Source of the DNA: Anaerolineales bacterium
GTDB lineage: Bacteria > Chloroflexota > Anaerolineae > Anaerolineales > Villigracilaceae
NCBI GenBank assembly: GCA_020851785.1
Contig: JADZCC010000034.1
Span: forward strand, 81,258 to 145,257
Reading direction: 5' to 3'
Length of the DNA: 64,000 nucleotides
Below are positions 62,042 through 64,000 of this stretch, one piece after another (the stretch's first letter is position 1; every line of letters begins with the position of its first letter). The position numbers and the translations under genes are program-made. The notes beneath the pieces are model-generated. The model saw only the letters and a list, made by a program, of their open reading frames with translations. It ran no database searches and had not been told where the DNA came from.

Positions 62042-62869
62042 CTAACCCTTCAAGAACCTGACAACCTGCTCTTGAGTTTCTTTCGACTGTAGCGCGCCTC
62101 TATGGCCCAAGCCTTTGGTCTCAACATACTGCACGCCCTGCCAGGTCTTGGCAATGGCGCGGCTGTCTTCTACGGGTGTCACCTCATCCGCATGATCGTG
62201 AAACATCAACGCGGGGATCTGAAGTTCCTTCACAAGTTCCGCATTCACAATTGAATTAAGAAGTTCTGCGCTGAAGTTTTCAAAGAGCAAGTCGCGGATT
62301 CCATCCGTCAAATCGTCTGGTAACTTAGCCAGCGTTTGAAAGCGCGGCAGTGCATCCATCAGCCGGTTGAATGCGCCAAAATAGACCAGCTTGGCAGGCG
62401 GCAGACAATTTAATTTAACCAAAGCATAGGAGGCGATTAACGTTCCAAATGAGTGGGCAAGCATGGCGTCAAACCCTCCGAAACGCCGCGTGATTGTCGT
62501 CAGCGTTGGCCCAATTTCCAAAATGTTCGTCTGCCGCCCCGCCGAGGCTCCATGCGCTGGCTGATCGTACGCCACCACGAAATATCCAGCCTGTAGTAGC
62601 GGTTCAACAAAGCCCGTCAGTTGCGCGCGCGCGCCGCCCCAACCGTGAAGCAACAAGGCTTTGGGATGCGCAGGATTGCCCCAGGCAGTCACAGCCAGCT
62701 CCAGCGCCGCTCCGGTTGCAGGTACGTCATGTTGAACCGTCAGATTATTCCCATTTTTGAGAATTTCAGCCTCTGTCGGTTTAACTTCATATTTGCCTGG
62801 CGTAAAAAAAACTTTATAGGCCTTCTTTACCAGAGCTTGCTTTTCATTTACAGGCGTATCGTTCAACAT
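62042..62869 (-). CDS. Alpha/beta hydrolase
   Basis: 275 residues from the ATG at 62869, with AAGGAG upstream; the longer track start lies in a hairpin region. Oxyanion HGWGGARAQL, nucleophile elbow AHSFGTLIAS, acid in HDHADEVTP and histidine in GLGHRGAL complete a catalytic triad. Substrate unknown; likely a small ester or lactone. A TetR operator sits just upstream and the tetR gene precedes it. Confidence 0.88.
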   Translation of the reverse strand: MLNDTPVNEKQALVKKAYKVFFTPGKYEVKPTEAEILKNGNNLTVQHDVPATGAALELAVTAWGNPAHPKALLLHGWGGARAQLTGFVEPLLQAGYFVVAYDQPAHGASAGRQTNILEIGPTLTTITRRFGGFDAMLAHSFGTLIASYALVKLNCLPPAKLVYFGAFNRLMDALPRFQTLAKLPDDLTDGIRDLLFENFSAELLNSIVNAELVKELQIPALMFHDHADEVTPVEDSRAIAKTWQGVQYVETKGLGHRGALQSKETQEQVVRFLKG

Positions 62870-62908
62870 TATTTTTTCTCCTTTTTTTGCGCCCAATCGG
62901 GCGTCTAA

Positions 62909-62930
62909 AAACTTACTATGTAGTAAGTTT
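62909..62930. promoter_or_regulatory. TetR operator before the hydrolase gene
   Basis: AAACTTACTA-TG-TAGTAAGTTT, a perfect palindrome; ACTTACTA-N2-TAGTAAGT is identical to the site in the tetR promoter. On the minus strand it begins within TTGAAA, a likely -35. Confidence 0.85.
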
Positions 62931-62945
62931 CAACGACAAAAAAAA

Positions 62946-63521
62946 CTACGCGGCGAGCACATCCATTTTATTCTGCTCAACCACCTCGCGAAATTTCTTC
63001 GCCCCCAGAGCGCGGGCCATTTGCAAACTTCCCTGCACGCTGGAATATATCAACGCGGCTTTGCTGGCGGGCGTCCCATTAAATTGAAACGCGCCATGTT
63101 TCTTTCCTTCCGCCAGAGTGACTTCCAACCAAGCCAGCGTTTCCCGGTTCAGGCTTTCAACTTCTTTTTTCAAGCCGTCGGGGATTGTATTAAATTCCAC
63201 CTCTAAAGCGCCGACCAGACAAACCTTGCCGTTGTTTACGCGGAAATCTTCGTAAATTTTGAAGAACCAGTTTAGTTTTTCCTGCGGAGCTAAATCTTTG
63301 ATGCGCGCATTATTAATCCATAATTTGAAGCGTTCGCGGTAGCGCTGAATGACTGCAATGGCCAACGCTTCCTTGCTGGGGAAGTGATAATGAATCGCGG
63401 CATTCTTCACGTTGAGCGCAGAGGCAATGTCGGCATAGCTAAACCCGTTGAAGCCTCTGTCTTGCAGGAGGGATTCGGCGAGATTCAAAATTGTCCGCTT
63501 CGAGTTTTCGATCTTGACCAT
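62946..63521 (-). CDS. TetR-family transcriptional repressor
   Basis: 191 residues. The N-terminal HTH (FSYADIASALNVKNAAIHYHFPSKEALAIAVI) is typical; the C-terminal ligand domain resembles the AcrR/TetR_C-type (about 80-190) with no recognised effector. Two matching palindromes, in its own promoter and before the hydrolase gene, indicate autoregulation and control of the hydrolase (and perhaps SMR) genes. The mRNA is probably leaderless. Confidence 0.93.
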   Translation of the reverse strand: MVKIENSKRTILNLAESLLQDRGFNGFSYADIASALNVKNAAIHYHFPSKEALAIAVIQRYRERFKLWINNARIKDLAPQEKLNWFFKIYEDFRVNNGKVCLVGALEVEFNTIPDGLKKEVESLNRETLAWLEVTLAEGKKHGAFQFNGTPASKAALIYSSVQGSLQMARALGAKKFREVVEQNKMDVLAA

Positions 63522-63527
63522 CGGGCG

Positions 63528-63557
63528 ATTTTACTTACTAATTAGTAAGTTTGTCAA
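63528..63557 (-). promoter_or_regulatory. tetR promoter with embedded operator
   Basis: TTGACA (63552-63557), 18 nt, TAAAAT (63528-63533), then 6 nt to the ATG. The palindrome ACTTACTA-AT-TAGTAAGT (63533-63550) fills the spacer. Confidence 0.85.
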
Positions 63558-63708
63558 GGGAGAAATCCCAAACTTGCGCAAGCGTTTTATGATCTACAGA
63601 ATCATTTTTTGCAATTTGTACAAACTGTAACCAAACCTTTTCCCCTCTCAACTGCGTTTCATATAACTGGGCATACCAACCACTTAGCGCGGGTAACTCC
63701 GCGCTCAC
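63538..63708 (-). CDS. Possible small ORF or degraded gene end
   Basis: An open stretch of 56 codons from a GTG at 63708 (VSAELPALSGWYAQLYETQLRGEKVWLQFVQIAKNDSVDHKTLAQVWDFSLDKLTN) looks protein-like. It is in the same frame as the 73-residue gene upstream, separated by TGA-CAG-TGA and about ten more codons. No SD is present before the GTG. Its stop lies inside the tetR operator. It may be the rest of a gene broken by stops or a short independent gene. Confidence 0.35.
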   Translation of the reverse strand: MSAELPALSGWYAQLYETQLRGEKVWLQFVQIAKNDSVDHKTLAQVWDFSLDKLTN

Positions 63709-63750
63709 AATCTCTTTTTTCGCTGAATATTCAAGATTACAAAATCACTG

Positions 63751-63972
63751 TCACTTAATCTCAGGCATGGCTGAAATCAAGGCGCGTAAGGCTTTATTAA
63801 CCTGCTCGGCAGTGTTAAACACCCTAGCCACGTCGTCATCAAGCAAAACCACAACAGGCGTTTGCTTCATTTTTTCGGCAAAGCGATTTGGTTTCGCTTT
63901 TTTATAATCAAAGCGATACTCGGAAGCCATTTCTTTGATCTTACAGGGCTTGGAAGCGGGCGTTTTCTTCAT
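63751..63972 (-). CDS. Small hypothetical protein, possible antitoxin-like
   Basis: 73 residues: basic N-terminus (KKTPASKPCKIKEMASEYRFDYKKAKPNRFAEKM) and a C-terminal VVLLDDDVARVFNTAEQVNKALRALI. The pattern (aspartate-rich strand after a Lys/Arg/Tyr-rich tail) is like small proteins annotated as antitoxins or hypotheticals in Chloroflexota and Cyanobacteria. An SD-like AAGAGAAAAAAG precedes the ATG. No toxin gene is adjacent inside the window. Confidence 0.65.
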   Translation of the reverse strand: MKKTPASKPCKIKEMASEYRFDYKKAKPNRFAEKMKQTPVVVLLDDDVARVFNTAEQVNKALRALISAMPEIK

Positions 63973-64000
63973 AATCTTTTTTCTCTTGACTGGTGGCGGG

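Noticed and set aside
63751-63760. Selenocysteine read-through of the TGA codons after the 73-residue ORF
   Set aside because: Two TGAs four nucleotides apart, no Cys-aligned family and no SECIS-like hairpin seen.

Overview
The window looks like chromosome of an uncultured Chloroflexota, probably class Anaerolineae. This is inferred from a fused GlyQS glycyl-tRNA synthetase, a receiver-roadblock regulator, several stacked family-5 peptide transport operons, a PucC-type MFS protein and the mix of SD-led and apparently leaderless genes; no rRNA is present to confirm it. Coding density is high. The DNA is almost entirely protein genes plus one tRNA-Gln. No CRISPR array, prophage or transposase was seen.

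Layout. 1-4.2 kb: partial PucC-like transporter and glyQS. 4.2-7.2 kb: an accessory patch with an AbiEii-like nucleotidyltransferase and small partner, a 5' remnant of a second glyS copy, a TIR-membrane-FGE receptor-like protein, and repeats. 7.2-11.9 kb: acyltransferase, PHP protein, recO-cdd, glmU, tRNA-Gln. 11.9-32.6 kb: three consecutive minus-strand oligopeptide/dipeptide ABC clusters (D-F-SBP-B-C; SBP-B-C-D-F plus a small membrane protein; SBP-SBP-D-F plus a response regulator, the last without permeases). 32.7-40 kb, plus strand: mscL, an intein-split uvrD/pcrA, NUDIX, chromate transporter, sugar nucleotidyltransferase, aminotransferase. 40-50.7 kb, mostly minus: SUI1/YciH, DEAD helicase, EamA transporter, CitE-like lyase, FHA protein, MaoC hydratase, and a methylcrotonyl-CoA carboxylase-type operon. 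50.8-64 kb: membrane SHOCT protein, esterase-like protein, mutS2, sulfatase, HAD phosphatase, acetolactate decarboxylase, PEP carboxylase, and a TetR-controlled hydrolase/SMR group.

Most unusual points: (1) a single-pass TIR protein whose predicted outside domain is an FGE fold lacking the catalytic cysteines, ending in a stretch that resembles a diversity-generating-retroelement variable region; (2) a two-gene toxin-like cassette lying between glyS and a duplicated, diverged 5' end of glyS; (3) a substrate-binding protein whose two halves are in swapped order (apparent circular permutation); (4) a 362-residue intein in UvrD motif III with GIY-YIG-like features; (5) phase-locked heptanucleotide repeat arrays between genes and inside glyS and mutS2, plus G/C-rich palindromes inserted in frame in glyS and SUI1; (6) six genes with a -10 box exactly 6 nt before ATG, implying leaderless mRNAs; (7) two SBP genes preceded by a perfect anti-SD complement far upstream of the start and followed by strong hairpins, suggesting processed, stabilised SBP mRNA.

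Gene starts were moved from the ORF track where an SD, a promoter or an upstream neighbour decided the matter. Promoters and terminators were read by eye; family names come from recognised motifs, not database searches.
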